54,493 nucleotides of DNA from contig NPFB01000135.1 in the NCBI GenBank assembly GCA_014084085.1, positions 1 through 54,493 of the forward strand, given 5' to 3'. The stretch's first letter is position 1. Each line of letters opens with the position of its first letter. The position numbers and the translations under genes are program-made. Positions 37,720 through 48,063 of this stretch are shown one piece after another. The notes under the pieces are model-generated. The model was not told the origin of the DNA. It worked only from the letters and a program-made list of their open reading frames with translations, and did no database searches. Source of the DNA: Hondaea fermentalgiana. Lineage: Eukaryota; Sar; Bigyra; Thraustochytrida; Thraustochytriidae.

Positions 37720-39088
37720 CTTCGCCTCCTCTCGCTCGCTCGCTCCTGCCTTCGACCTAGCCACACGTGCGCGAGGTCTTCTGAGATGCCGCAGTTGCAG
37801 CTCTGCTGCTCTGCTCTGCTCTGCTCTGCTCTCTGCTCTGCTCCGCGGCGCCGCTGCTCCGCTCCGGCTGCCCGAGGCCGCGGCGGCGGTCAAGGAAAGG
37901 AAGCCGCGGCTGCGGCCCGCGAGGCGCGCGCCGCTCTCTGCAGCTGTGCGTGAGGGCGGGACGGGGTGTGGCGGAGGGCGCGGCGCCGCGGTGTGCCTTT
38001 TCAGGAAGAGCGCCCTCGCGGTGCACAAGGCCTTCCAGGACGTTCGCTTACACCCGCATGGATTTGATGGCTGCAGCACGGCGCGGCGGCCGGCCGAGAG
38101 GTATTGTGGAACCCGGGATGGTCGAGAGAGGCAAGGCAAGGCAAGCAGCAGCTGCAGCAGCTGCAGATGCAGATGCGGCCCTGCCGCCACAGCCACGAGA
38201 TTTTCGAGGAGGGCTTCCGAGAAGGGCTGAAGATTGGCCGAGATTTCTCGGGTCGGCAGCTTTTGGCTTTAGGTTGGTTGAGTGGTTGGTGGCCTAGAAC
38301 GTAAGAGTGAGAGGAAGATCGAGCTGCCAGTGCTGACGAGGATCCTAACCATGCCACCATTGGCGATAGTGAATGGTGGTGGTCGCAGCTGCAGTCGAGC
38401 GCGACGAATCTTGCACAATGACCAAGGGAGGCAGGTAGCTTCTGTCGTTCGTCCGAGAACAAGACAATGTGCTTTACTTGTGGTTCGAGAGGTGACAAGA
38501 AGCGCAGGGCTCGCCTCCTAGAACGAGATCGTCAATTTTTATTTTTTTTTCGTAAAATATCGTGCACGAAAAAGAATCTCCATTCAACCTACGGCCACAG
38601 CTCGGTGAATCATCTTTGCGTGCGATGCGGTGAAAATTGATGGTTATGCGTATTTTTTTTCCTACTAATGTGTTGTACTAGGCCCTACATTCTTGGTGTT
38701 TCCCGGCTTCGCTGAGCTTGGCCGGGAAGACTCGCGGGGCGCCCAAAACAGGCTACTAGGCCTACAACTTTTGCGAAAAATTATAAAATAAGGGCGCTCT
38801 GGCAGCAGCAGACGACAACCAACTCTCTCTTTCTATTCAAAGCGTGGGGCAAGGAATAGGAGGCGACAAGTATATCAGAAGACGGAATTCGTCTTCTCAT
38901 TCTGCTGGCATCACAGTCAAACAAATAGCTGGCTTATGCCTATTAGTTGCAGCTCGTGTACGATATCACATGTGTCCGTTGGACGATATCGTACTCGTTT
39001 ATAAGCTTCATTGTCAATCGAGCGATTTTGCAAGAAGGGTCGAGACTGACGATGGAGTTTGGCCTCTGTGCGAGCGTCGCGAGCAGTC
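37720..39088. promoter_or_regulatory. Divergent promoter region with TCTGC repeat and a long foldback
   Basis: About 1.4 kb between divergent starts. TCTGC-type repeats lie at about 37800-37842, 80-120 bases upstream of the oxygenase-like start. GCAAG/GCAGCTGCAG repeats are at 38130-38175. A T-rich stretch is at 38534-38552. A foldback capable of nested pairing is at 38672-38768. GAAGAC-type direct repeats are at 38877-38899. No gene is supported. Confidence 0.4.
38672..38768. repeat. Nested foldback (possible structured RNA or small inverted-repeat element)
   Basis: The outer arms GTTGTA(CTA)GGCC (38672-38684) and GGCCTACAAC (38759-38768) can pair over ten bases with a three-base bulge. A second pair is TTGG (38693-38696) with CCAA (38743-38746). 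The core stem TTCCCGGC (38700-38707) pairs with GCCGGGAA (38721-38728) around a 13-base loop. The surrounding sequence is A/T-rich. Confidence 0.45.
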
Positions 39089-40957
39089 ATGGACGGCAGC
39101 GTCGAGGTGGCGATCACGAGTGTCGGCAGGATGGCGGAGGCGCTGTCGCCCGAGAGTGAGGACGAGGCGTATCTGCAGGAGGCTATCGCGGAGTTCGACT
39201 GCGAGTCGCAAGAGGAAGAAGAAGAAGAAGAAGAAAACGAGGTGACGGTGCGTCTCGATGACTTGAAGACGCACCAGGACGCGGACAACGTCCATATTAC
39301 TCGAGACGAAGCTGTCCCGTCTAATGCGGACGTTGACTCGCCATTGCAGGGCGAGCGTGTCCTCTTCGAAAAGCCATCGCACCTCCCACGACAAAGACCA
39401 GCCTCTGCCATGCCCAGTCGCAAGAGAGAAAACTTTCTTGCAGGTGAAGACAACAAAACCTCGCAGAAAACTGCGCGTCCACAATCCGCGTCTGTGGCGC
39501 GCAAGACAAAGCGCATTATCGATGAAAAACGACCCTCGATCGCAGCCGCAAAGGCAGCAGCAACAAGAACAACGGGAGTACCATCATCCATGATGCGAAC
39601 GACGCACGTCGCAAGCGAGGCGCTGCTACGCCCGCGGACCGCTGGCGGTACGACGATGCAGCAAACGAAAAGCGGGTTCCGGGCCGCGTCGAGTGCAGGA
39701 AACTTCACGTACAAACAGCTACGCAAGCGCGAAGACGGCTGGGATGCCGAGTTTGTGCGAGGCAGATCTCTCGAGGAACCCGTGCGCGGATCAGGCCCAC
39801 GTGCGCTTGCCAGTCTTAAAAAGTCCAAAATGAGCTCATCAGGAACCTTGCGTCCTCTTTCCGCCGGAGGTCTTGCGCGCATAAGTTCTGGCACAGGAAG
39901 CGGCGCCAGCGGTGCCTCTGCGACAATAAAGAAAAAGAAGAAGAAGAAGAAGAAGCAGCTCGTGAAGCGACGACCTCTCAGCAATCAGGGAGCCGAGATG
40001 GAAGTACTTTGCGGCGATATTAGCAGCTTATGGGAACAGCTGCACATTCCCAAGAGGGATCGCGACTTTTTTCGCAAAACTTATTTTCCTCGCAAGCGTC
40101 CGTGCAACCGACCTGCGCCCGCGGTGCTTGCGCGAATGCGTGAGCAACTGCACTTGCTCAAAGAACATCGCCAAGCCACACTCGCTGCGCTGCGTGTTAT
40201 TCAAGACCGCGAGGCCAAGCTTGAGACTCTCTTGCATCTCATGATCCACTCTGAGCAGACGTGTTGCACCAAAACTGGTGCCAACGGGACCGGTCCCGCT
40301 TGCGATGCTGAGGCAACAAAGAAGAGCAAAACCAAGGATGATGACAATGACGACGACGATGACGCCGACAAGAAAATTCATCAGGCAGTGCGCTCTTTGC
40401 GCAAGGCATCTATTGCGGTCGTTCAAGAAATTGAAAAGTGGAGAGCCTTGCTCTGGCGACCACATCCGTTTAATTTTCTTGGCTCCAATTATCTCTCCAA
40501 GATGCAGACGGATGCTAAAGCGTACCGCGAACGTATGGACCACAGGTGCCGCGACACAGTGTTTTTCACAGATGCAAAGGCATGCAGTCACGAGGAAGCC
40601 CCCGAAGGCATTTCGCTGAAGAAGCTACTTCAAGTCGTCAAGCAGGAAGCTCTCTTGCAGTGCGAGTTGCGTGGAGAGCATAAGCGGCTTCTTTCTGCTG
40701 GATATTACATACCGATGCTTCGCTGGCGACCCGACGAGCCCGCCATCGTTCCAGAGCATCTTCCCGTTCAACAGGCGCAAATTGCACGAGAGCTCGGCCA
40801 TGAACTCACAGCGAGCGCGAACTCGGCGGACAGACGCGTTGAGACACAATCGAGCGAAGCAGTTTCGACGGGGGCGCTCGAGTCGTCCAAAAATCATTTG
40901 CACATGTTGCAGCAGCTGCGACGCCAAGTTGAGGCAGCAGCGAATGCCACAGAATAA
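39089..40957 (+). CDS. Putative ciliary/microtubule-associated protein with RPxSA motifs
   Basis: The 622-residue protein runs from the ATG at 39089. The N-terminal half is disordered with an acidic run (about eight Glu) and four Arg-Pro-x-(Ser/Thr)-Ala/Gly motifs (RPASAM, RPQSAS, RPRTAG, RPLSAG), a motif I associate with flagellar and microtubule inner proteins. A Lys run precedes a helical C-terminal half (about 300-622). That half includes LWEQLHIPKRDRDFFRKTYF, a long coiled-coil-like segment and WRALLWRPHPFNFLGSNYLS-KM, a segment typical of ciliary coiled-coil proteins. No catalytic domain is seen. The ciliary role is inferred from motif style. Its 3' end is only 65 bases from the converging amine-oxidase gene. 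Confidence 0.7.
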   Translation: MDGSVEVAITSVGRMAEALSPESEDEAYLQEAIAEFDCESQEEEEEEEENEVTVRLDDLKTHQDADNVHITRDEAVPSNADVDSPLQGERVLFEKPSHLPRQRPASAMPSRKRENFLAGEDNKTSQKTARPQSASVARKTKRIIDEKRPSIAAAKAAATRTTGVPSSMMRTTHVASEALLRPRTAGGTTMQQTKSGFRAASSAGNFTYKQLRKREDGWDAEFVRGRSLEEPVRGSGPRALASLKKSKMSSSGTLRPLSAGGLARISSGTGSGASGASATIKKKKKKKKKQLVKRRPLSNQGAEMEVLCGDISSLWEQLHIPKRDRDFFRKTYFPRKRPCNRPAPAVLARMREQLHLLKEHRQATLAALRVIQDREAKLETLLHLMIHSEQTCCTKTGANGTGPACDAEATKKSKTKDDDNDDDDDADKKIHQAVRSLRKASIAVVQEIEKWRALLWRPHPFNFLGSNYLSKMQTDAKAYRERMDHRCRDTVFFTDAKACSHEEAPEGISLKKLLQVVKQEALLQCELRGEHKRLLSAGYYIPMLRWRPDEPAIVPEHLPVQQAQIARELGHELTASANSADRRVETQSSEAVSTGALESSKNHLHMLQQLRRQVEAAANATE

Positions 40958-41022
40958 TCATAGTTCATTCCAATTTCGATAATTCATACATTCTTGCAAT
41001 GTGTGGTGGTAATGGTCTCGGT

Positions 41023-42144
41023 TCACTTTCGAGGTGTGCCACGCAAAAGTGCGAGGACTTGCTGAGAGGTGCGGATGCCAGCCTGCACGGCGCCCTCCAT
41101 GTGACCGTGCTCATCAGGCGTGGTCTCCGTTGACCCAAAAAAGATCCTCTGTGCGTGGGGCGCCTGCAAAAGGGAGCTACCATAATCGTGATTTCCACCG
41201 GACGCAGACTCATCCGCAGGGAAGTGCCTGTCCCACGCACAGAGCTCGAGGCCCTGGTAGGATCGAACGCGAGGTCCGAAAACTTGCTCAAGCTGTGTGA
41301 GAAGGGGGGAGGCAGCGAAAGCCGACTCGCTGTCGAGATGGCGCAAATTTGCGGATCCAAACACGAAGCCAGCCAGAGCTGCCTGCGCGCCGTCCGAGTT
41401 GTCCCACACTTGTGGTGCAGGCAGGCCATTCGCAAAAACAGTACCGCTCAAACCAGCTTTTTGCCAAAACTTGTCCTCGAACAAGAGACAGAACTTTCCG
41501 GCATCCGCCATCCATGTTTGTGTGTTTTGAAACACTTTCCGGCGCTCGTCGCCCAGTGCAGGGAAGAAACCGATGTCGGCAGCAATACTTCTTGGTGGGA
41601 CGGCGAGCACGACCGCACTGGCGCAAAACACTGGACCGCCTCGGGTCGAGACGCGCACGACATTGGCGTCGGCCTCGATTTCAATGGTTTCGACGCGACT
41701 AAGGAGGCGCACATCCAACTTGTGCGCTTCGATGAGTCGCTTGCAAAGGCTACCAGCGCCACCTTCAATTCGGTACGCTCCAGGGCCGGCAGGCCCCTGA
41801 CCCTGACCCATGTTTTGCACGCCGTTTGCTTTGGACTGCAAAACCGCCGCCCCCTTGGCGGGTTGTGGTACGAGTTTTGCGCCGAGGGACTTTACAAGTG
41901 CACCCAGCTCGCGGTCATTATTGGGCCAGGTCCAAGCTGCGCCGAGATCAACTCCGGGTCGAGGACAAAAGAGTCTGCCCCCGACCCGTTGTTGGGCTTC
42001 GAGCACGACTACATTTTCTGAGCCAACTTGCGCCGCCACGCGTGATGCGCACACCAAGCCTGCGAGTCCTGCGCCCACCACTACTACGGGTCGCGATACC
42101 TCTTCACGGACCAAGTTCGCAGCAGACCCTGGTGCCGCGAGCAT
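41023..42144 (-). CDS. FAD-dependent amine oxidase
   Basis: This is a flavin amine oxidase that would oxidise amines or polyamines to aldehydes with release of hydrogen peroxide. From the ATG at 42144 it has 373 residues. Near the N-terminus is the dinucleotide motif VVVVGAGLAGL, followed by VVLEAQQRVGGRLF, which binds the FAD pyrophosphate, and GVDLGAAWTW. Near the C-terminus, RIFFGSTETTPDEHGHMEGAVQAG matches the family FAD-binding end. It is short for the family (usually 450-520), with a compact substrate domain. The frame stays open upstream without an ATG for about 60 codons, so an N-terminal extension or an upstream exon is possible. Confidence 0.85.
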   Translation of the reverse strand: MLAAPGSAANLVREEVSRPVVVVGAGLAGLVCASRVAAQVGSENVVVLEAQQRVGGRLFCPRPGVDLGAAWTWPNNDRELGALVKSLGAKLVPQPAKGAAVLQSKANGVQNMGQGQGPAGPGAYRIEGGAGSLCKRLIEAHKLDVRLLSRVETIEIEADANVVRVSTRGGPVFCASAVVLAVPPRSIAADIGFFPALGDERRKVFQNTQTWMADAGKFCLLFEDKFWQKAGLSGTVFANGLPAPQVWDNSDGAQAALAGFVFGSANLRHLDSESAFAASPLLTQLEQVFGPRVRSYQGLELCAWDRHFPADESASGGNHDYGSSLLQAPHAQRIFFGSTETTPDEHGHMEGAVQAGIRTSQQVLALLRGTPRK

Positions 42145-42868
42145 CGGTCCGAAACCCTTTCGAGTGCTCGGGGACACTGCGACCTTCGCAGCCAAAGTCG
42201 CGCTTGCGCTTAAGATAGGCCTGGCTTTTGCGCCAGGTCTGCAAGCTCCTTGGGCCGCGCTGCTGCGTCCGCGGCTGCGCGGCGCAAGACTAACTCTCCA
42301 TGAACTGTATTTGCTCAGAGTTTTTGCTCAGCTCAGGGACAAAGCAACGGGGTTTTGATTTGCGCGCACGGATGCTCAGATACCAGAAAGCGAAACAATT
42401 TACCATTTACTGTCAATCAATGCAATCAATTGGGTTTGTTTATTCAATCATCTCTCCTCGACTTCGTGGGTGAATCGTGCAAGGAGGCAGCGCGATGGCC
42501 TTGACAATGACTATGTGCGGAAGGCTGAGCGGTAAGATGCATTCCTCCGGGGAAATCAGCGATCTGCATTCTATTAGCTGCATCTTACCCACCCACCCTC
42601 GAGAAGGGAATGCTGTTCAACGAGCAAACATGAATCCCGCAGCCGAAGCAGTCGAAGGCGACCGGAAGATCCGCATATCCATTTGCAATGGCCCTCGAGA
42701 GTCTGTCTCCAGAGAGAATTCCATCGATGCACACACACACACACCGTACAAAGCATCAAACAGTTGCTTCAAGGAGATGAATGCGCAACGTCGTCTTGCT
42801 CCCCCCACGTTGGCTACTTTTCTTTCCGAGAAATGTACATGCAACTAGCCGCAGACTTTTCATAAAAA
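42145..42868. other. Intergenic region between two minus-strand genes
   Basis: About 720 bases with the promoter side of the amine oxidase and the 3' flank of the coiled-coil gene. It includes a short CAAT-rich stretch (42412-42436) and a CA dinucleotide tract (42731-42744). No gene or structured RNA is seen. Confidence 0.4.
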
Positions 42869-45043
42869 TCAGGGACATGGCCCGGACAGGTCCATAAGTT
42901 GGTCCGGTTCGTCAGAAGCTAGATTCAGGCCGGAAGAAGTTGAAGTTGCCTCTGGGACCTCGAGCGCCTCGACAGATGAGCTACGAGTCTTCTCAGTCGG
43001 GGCCTCGGATAGCGTCGTCGCTGCTGACGTAGCGGCAACAGTGGCACCGGGCTTTGTATTCAAAGGCAACGAAAGGGGCGAGACGGCGTCGGATGGCGAT
43101 GACGGCTCCTTGTTGCCGCTAAACGGCATGGCGGCGTTTGGCATCGTAGTCGGGACGTTATGCAAGGCTGACGACGATGACGATGACGATGACGAGGATG
43201 ATGACGAGGATGAAAACATCGACGCCTGCTTCGACGTGGCTGAAGCGTTCAATGATGACGATGTTGTCCGAGGTCGCTTTTGAGCTCGACGGGGCGGAGG
43301 GGGCGGAGGCGATGGCGGCGCTGTGGATTGCTGGGCATGAAGTCGCAAAAAGTCATCGTCATCTGCGAGACTGTGTTCATGGAGACTGACGACGATGTAT
43401 TCATGAACATCGGACCTGGCCAGGGAGACGGGGTCGCGCAAGGCCGAAGTGAGGGCGTCGAGAAAACTGCGCAGTCCGCTCTCGAGTTCTTTCGCGAGCG
43501 GTGGCGCTGCATCGAAATGATCCCGAACCGTTGCGGCCACCGTTGCGACGAGAGCGCGGTGCTGAAGCACGTGCGGCTTACAGAACTCTAAAATGACCTT
43601 TGTGAGAGCAAGTCCACTCGAGTCGTCGAAGAGCCCCGGAGTAAGAATGCCAAACACGATGCGCTCGAGCACCCAGGGGACGCCCATGTGGGCGGCGAGC
43701 AGCTCGAGCGCCACGATCATGTCGAGTTGTCCGGCCCGCGTCTGAAGTCTGCGCTTTGCGTCGTCGCCCTCAAGCGTATGGTTAACAAAATTGACAATAG
43801 CGTCCTGAAGGCGCTCTTGTTCGTGCACAAGCGTGCCAATGTTTGCCAATGCTGTGTTTGGCTGGCGGGCGGCGCGCGAGCGCAAAAAGAGAATGGCCTC
43901 ATCGAGAACATTGTGTTTCTCGAGCGGCAAGACAGACGTGAGCACGCGATACGCAAGCCAATCCTTGCGCTCAATGGCGGCAAACTGTAATCGGCGGCAC
44001 AAATGATGCTGTTTGAGACGCTGGGCCAGCAAGGCAAAGTGGCGGGCCCAGGCTTGTATATCACGACCACGGACGCCAGCATCCCACGCGGCTTCCATCG
44101 ACGCCCGAAGACTGTGCAGTACGAGCATGCCAAAGTCGTCGCCGAGTCGAAGCGGTTGCGCGAGCATCATGACTAAGGAATTCCAGGCACCGCATGCGAT
44201 CTGACTGCCTCCAAAGCTGGGAGCGAGACGCAGGAGTACGGTGACGGTGGTATTCTGTGCCCTGCTGAGCGCAGCTTTTGCGCGACGGTGACCTGGTGCA
44301 CCAAGTTCTGCTGCGCAAACTGTGGCTGCGCTCTGCGCAACTGCGCGTGCAAGCTGTGCGGCGGCCTCCCCGGGTTCATCGCCTAGTGCGATGATGCGCT
44401 CCACCTGAAGACGCAAGGACCATAATGCAATCCATGACGAGGCCATAAGGTCTGGGTTTTCTTTGCGCGCTGCGGAAGGCGTTTTAACGGAGGTTTGAGC
44501 TTGTTGTGCGCGATGCAGTTGCGCGCGTAATTCTTCGAGACGAGCATCTTGTGTGGCCTGCAGTGCCTTGGCCTTTCTATCCGCTTCTTGTGCGCGTTTG
44601 GCGGCCCGGTCGCGCTCTTCGATCGCAGCGTCGCGCTGTTGAGCGAGCAACTTGCACCCTTCGACAAGTCGCGCAATCTTGGCATTGGCGGTCGCGAGCT
44701 CGCCTTCGAGGTCCTGGATCTGGACTTGCCCGTCGTCCTCGCTGCTCTCCTCGTCCTCTTCTTCTTCTTCTTCTTCTTCTTCTTCTTCTTCTTCTTCTTC
44801 TTTGTTTATGGGCTCTTTTGATTCACCATTGTCGCCATCGTCGTCGTCGTCGTCGTCGTCGTCGTTTCCATTGCCAATCTTCTCCACCACCGCGTTATCG
44901 TTGCTCTTTTCATGGTCGTTGTTGGCGTTGTCGTCGTCGTCGTCGTCGTCGTCTCTCTTCTGGAGCACCTTGTGGCCGAGATCCTGAGCACAGGTGCCTC
45001 GGCGAGGCACCTGGGCCAGCGGCCCTGGCGGCTTGGTCTGCAT
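42869..45043 (-). CDS. Acidic coiled-coil protein of unknown function
   Basis: I do not recognise this 724-residue protein. After the ATG at 45043 come acidic runs (two tracts of eight or nine Asp, then about 15 Glu, DNA 44760-44950) and a heptad-rich coiled coil (about 110-195). An all-helical globular region (about 200-540) follows, with repeated hydrophobic helices such as LVMMLAQPLRLGDDFGMLVL. The tail is disordered, with poly-Pro, poly-Ser and Ser/Thr-rich sequence (about 545-724). The helical region resembles a HEAT/ARM-like or elongation-factor scaffold fold in character, but no family signature is visible. No signal peptide or membrane segment is present. The frame is open upstream without an ATG, so the start could be extended by splicing. 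Confidence 0.72.
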   Translation of the reverse strand: MQTKPPGPLAQVPRRGTCAQDLGHKVLQKRDDDDDDDDNANNDHEKSNDNAVVEKIGNGNDDDDDDDDDGDNGESKEPINKEEEEEEEEEEEEEEEDEESSEDDGQVQIQDLEGELATANAKIARLVEGCKLLAQQRDAAIEERDRAAKRAQEADRKAKALQATQDARLEELRAQLHRAQQAQTSVKTPSAARKENPDLMASSWIALWSLRLQVERIIALGDEPGEAAAQLARAVAQSAATVCAAELGAPGHRRAKAALSRAQNTTVTVLLRLAPSFGGSQIACGAWNSLVMMLAQPLRLGDDFGMLVLHSLRASMEAAWDAGVRGRDIQAWARHFALLAQRLKQHHLCRRLQFAAIERKDWLAYRVLTSVLPLEKHNVLDEAILFLRSRAARQPNTALANIGTLVHEQERLQDAIVNFVNHTLEGDDAKRRLQTRAGQLDMIVALELLAAHMGVPWVLERIVFGILTPGLFDDSSGLALTKVILEFCKPHVLQHRALVATVAATVRDHFDAAPPLAKELESGLRSFLDALTSALRDPVSLARSDVHEYIVVSLHEHSLADDDDFLRLHAQQSTAPPSPPPPPPRRAQKRPRTTSSSLNASATSKQASMFSSSSSSSSSSSSSSSALHNVPTTMPNAAMPFSGNKEPSSPSDAVSPLSLPLNTKPGATVAATSAATTLSEAPTEKTRSSSVEALEVPEATSTSSGLNLASDEPDQLMDLSGPCP

Positions 45044-46182
45044 CGCGCAGGCCCGTCGCCAGCATGCAGCGCGCAACGCCTCCCGCTGGGCGAGGCTCGC
45101 CGCGCCCGAGTGGGCGACGATCCTCGTACGCTTTGGGCTCTGTCCAGGAGCACTGGCCACTTGTTCCCAACAAGGCGGAAATTACATTCATACTACTACT
45201 ACTAACATGTGAACACAGTACTACATGCATAGAGACCTGATGATCATGCGATGCGTCGCAAAAAGGCTTGGATTGCGGGGGCCAAGACCCACCTAGGCCT
45301 GCTCGCAAGGCCGAAGCGATGAAGAGCAACGAGATGCCTCCGGGCGCGGCAGGGCCGCTCTGCGGAACGAGTGGTTCTTCATCAAGACAATGGCCACATC
45401 ATCAGTTCTTTCCTTCGCTTTGCTATCCCTGCAGCCGGCGCTGGAACCCACCCGCCAGCCAATCAAGATTGCGATTCTCTGCCTAAAGAACCGCGCATCA
45501 CACGACCGTCCATCCGCCAGAGAGCGACCATGCATGTATGCACGCATGCCATTGCAGGCACACGGTCTTCGGCGACAGTTTTCCGCCCTTCGCGCGACCA
45601 CTCGGCCAGCCGTGCCGTCAGTCTTGAACCCCGCCAGCTGCAGATCCCAAGCTCGCTTTCCCGGTCTGCGCCGATGACTCGGGACTTGCTTCCGCAGTCC
45701 TGCTGGATGAAGACGCGGACGCGGCGATCTTTCGGCTCGGGCGCTGCGCCCTCGAGCCCCAAGACAAGGCAAGGCAAGGCCAGGCAAGGCAAGACAAGTC
45801 AAGACAAGACGAGCCGAGATAGCAGACAAAGCATCGCAAGACTTGAGCCGCCACTGAGCTCAATAGAAATGGCGGATTCCCTCCCTCAGGTCGGGCCCTC
45901 GCACGGCGCGGCAGACCTCGTTGGAGCCCACGTCCGCTCGCTGAGAGGCGCGCTGGGCGGCGCGCAGGCGCAGCGCGCGAGCGAGTCGCCGGGCTGGGCT
46001 GCGTCGCGTCTTGTTGCGTCGCGTCTTGTCGCGTCGCGTCGCGTCGCGTCGCGTCGTGGCGTGGCGTGGCGTGTCGGAGTGGACTGGATCTGGTGAAGTG
46101 GATTTCGGAGCGGAGAGGATCTCAGATCGTGGCAGCAGGTGACCGGCCGGCCGGCGTGCGGCGTGCGCGCGAGCGGGCGAGC
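45044..46182. promoter_or_regulatory. Divergent promoter region with GGCAA and GTCGC repeats
   Basis: About 1.1 kb between divergent starts. A TACTAC repeat lies at 45192-45205, GGCAA/GACAA-type five-base repeats at about 45763-45810, and a GTCGC/TGGCG array at about 46008-46075, ending some 110 bases before the seven-helix protein's start. No supported gene. Confidence 0.45.
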
Positions 46183-47496
46183 ATGAACGCGACGAGCTGC
46201 ATCGGCGACGCGGACTGCCCCGGGACGCAGGTGTGTCTGGGCACGCCGAGCTGGGCGCCGGAGGAGACGTGGCACACGTGCGACTGCAGCCCGTACTATG
46301 GGTGGGAGAATATGCCGAACTGCGACACGCTCGGCCGCGCGGCAAAAACCATGGCGGCCGTGTACCTGATCATGGCCGTGTTGGCGCTTCTTACGGCGGC
46401 GACGTCCTCGTGCTTTATCGTCTGGCTCGTCGCGATCAAAAAGGCTCGGATTCTGTTGAACTCGGTAATTGGCACTTTTGCTCTCAGCTTGCTGGCGCTC
46501 ATTTTTTGTGCGTGCTGGTTCTCCACGTCGGCCGCCATTTTATTGACTCCAGAGCGCTACACCTTGATTGTGGACGACGCAAACGAAGGCTTGACCAAGT
46601 ATCATGAACTTTCAAGGCAGGAGACCACCTTTGTTTTCCTGGCCTTGGTCACGGGCACGGCCTCATTGCTAAACGTGTGCTTAGTCTGGATTCGCGTCGT
46701 GCGCGGGACGCTCACGTCAAACTCGCCCATGGCTCGATACCTCGCCTACTCGCGGCGCATCGTCTACTTTTCAGAGATTTTCTATGTTGCAGTTTTGGGC
46801 CCGTGCTTTGCGCTGCGTGTGATCGAGCTCGGGATCCTTCTCACGCTACCCTTTTACGTTTTCATCGGCATTGCGTACGCCTTTGCACAGCGCAAGCTGG
46901 TTGCTCTCTTACAGCGCGCTGCGCTTGTGAATGAAACGCCTGAACCTCAGAAACAGTGGTTCCGCAAGCAGGTGCACCGTGTCCAGGCGACGGCGGTCCT
47001 CATTGTCACCTTGCTTTTTATCGTCGTCTTTTTCGGATGTCTCTACGCCGGTCTCTACTTATCGCCGGGCGGCTGGATGCAACACGCAGGATCGGCCGAC
47101 GCCCTCGGTCCGCTGCAGATTGCCTATGTGATGCTTCCAATTACGAACGTGTCCATCGTCATTGCCGTGATGAGGTATTCGTGCACGAGCCTCAACGCCA
47201 TTCGTGTACGAATGCAGACACCCACGGACCACGGGTCCGCTCATCGCGGCAATAACGCGGAAGAAGAAGAAGACGACGACGACGACGGAGATGACTCTGA
47301 CTCTGATGATGAGGAGTTTCCAAGCGGAAAAGGCACTGCTGAAAGTGGGGCGAAATCGTCGACAGGTCTTTGGGAGGTACAACGGCTCGACTCGCGGCCT
47401 GCGGAAATCAGTCTCGTGGCGGCCTCGTCCGATGAAGACAGGGACGCGGACTCGATGACGTCTGACGCGGCATCGCGCACCATTGCGCAAGTTTGA
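46183..47496 (+). CDS. Orphan seven-transmembrane protein with Cys-rich N-terminus
   Basis: The 437-residue protein from the ATG at 46183 has a short extracellular-type N-terminus with six closely spaced Cys (SCIGDADCPGTQVC, then TCDC, NC), resembling an EGF-like or knotted fragment. Seven hydrophobic segments follow, at about residues 50-80, 88-118, 146-170, 188-212, 214-234, 266-292 and 305-325. The tail is cytosolic-type, acidic and Ser-rich (about 335-437) with an E/D run. Seven helices with an outside N-terminus fit a G-protein-coupled-receptor-like topology, but no DRY, NPxxY or other class motif is visible. There is no cleavable signal peptide. Ligand and signalling partner are unknown. 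Confidence 0.75.
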   Translation: MNATSCIGDADCPGTQVCLGTPSWAPEETWHTCDCSPYYGWENMPNCDTLGRAAKTMAAVYLIMAVLALLTAATSSCFIVWLVAIKKARILLNSVIGTFALSLLALIFCACWFSTSAAILLTPERYTLIVDDANEGLTKYHELSRQETTFVFLALVTGTASLLNVCLVWIRVVRGTLTSNSPMARYLAYSRRIVYFSEIFYVAVLGPCFALRVIELGILLTLPFYVFIGIAYAFAQRKLVALLQRAALVNETPEPQKQWFRKQVHRVQATAVLIVTLLFIVVFFGCLYAGLYLSPGGWMQHAGSADALGPLQIAYVMLPITNVSIVIAVMRYSCTSLNAIRVRMQTPTDHGSAHRGNNAEEEEDDDDDGDDSDSDDEEFPSGKGTAESGAKSSTGLWEVQRLDSRPAEISLVAASSDEDRDADSMTSDAASRTIAQV

Positions 47497-48063
47497 TCCG
47501 GGCAAAGGATTACGATTGGGAAAAAGAAAAGACAAAAAAAAAAGACGAAGAAGAATAGCTACAAGAGAGATCGAGAGTAAAGTCCCTCTGTGTTTCGAGG
47601 TTTTCCCGACGCGGAAAAGGTGTAAGCTAGCCTGACTTTCTCTCTTCTTCTTCTTCTTCTTTTTGTAAAGATCGAGGGGTCAAGGCGCGTCTTGCAATCA
47701 AGCAAGACTTTTTGTTATTTTATTATTGTAAAGGCCTCATCGTGCAAACGATTGGGCAGGGACCACTCAACGCATCGCATGCTTGTAGAATACGCTAAAA
47801 ACATGAAATCATACAGTGCTTGAAACATCTCAACAAAATGGCCTTCAAGAAGAAAATTGGTGGTATGTGTGTATACGAAAAAGGTGGGAAATAGGTTCAT
47901 GCCAATGACTGTATAAAGGTGACTGACATTCGCGTTCAGAATCAGATTCAAAAACGATAAACGAAGAAGAAGCAGAAGAAGAAGAAAGACGAAGAAGGAG
48001 GATGTGGGGATTTGCACGAGGACGAACCTCTTTTGCTAAAGACGGAAAAGGAGGATAAACCGG
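47497..48063. other. Convergent 3' region, seven-helix protein / kinesin
   Basis: About 570 bases of A/T-rich sequence with GAAGAA and TTCTTC repeats (47640-47665, 47965-47995). No coding content or structured RNA is recognised. Confidence 0.45.

Noticed and set aside
36295..37953. Long plus-strand open frame opposite the oxygenase-like gene
   Set aside because: The minus-strand frame has a signal peptide, iron motif and GPI signal; the plus frame has no recognisable feature.
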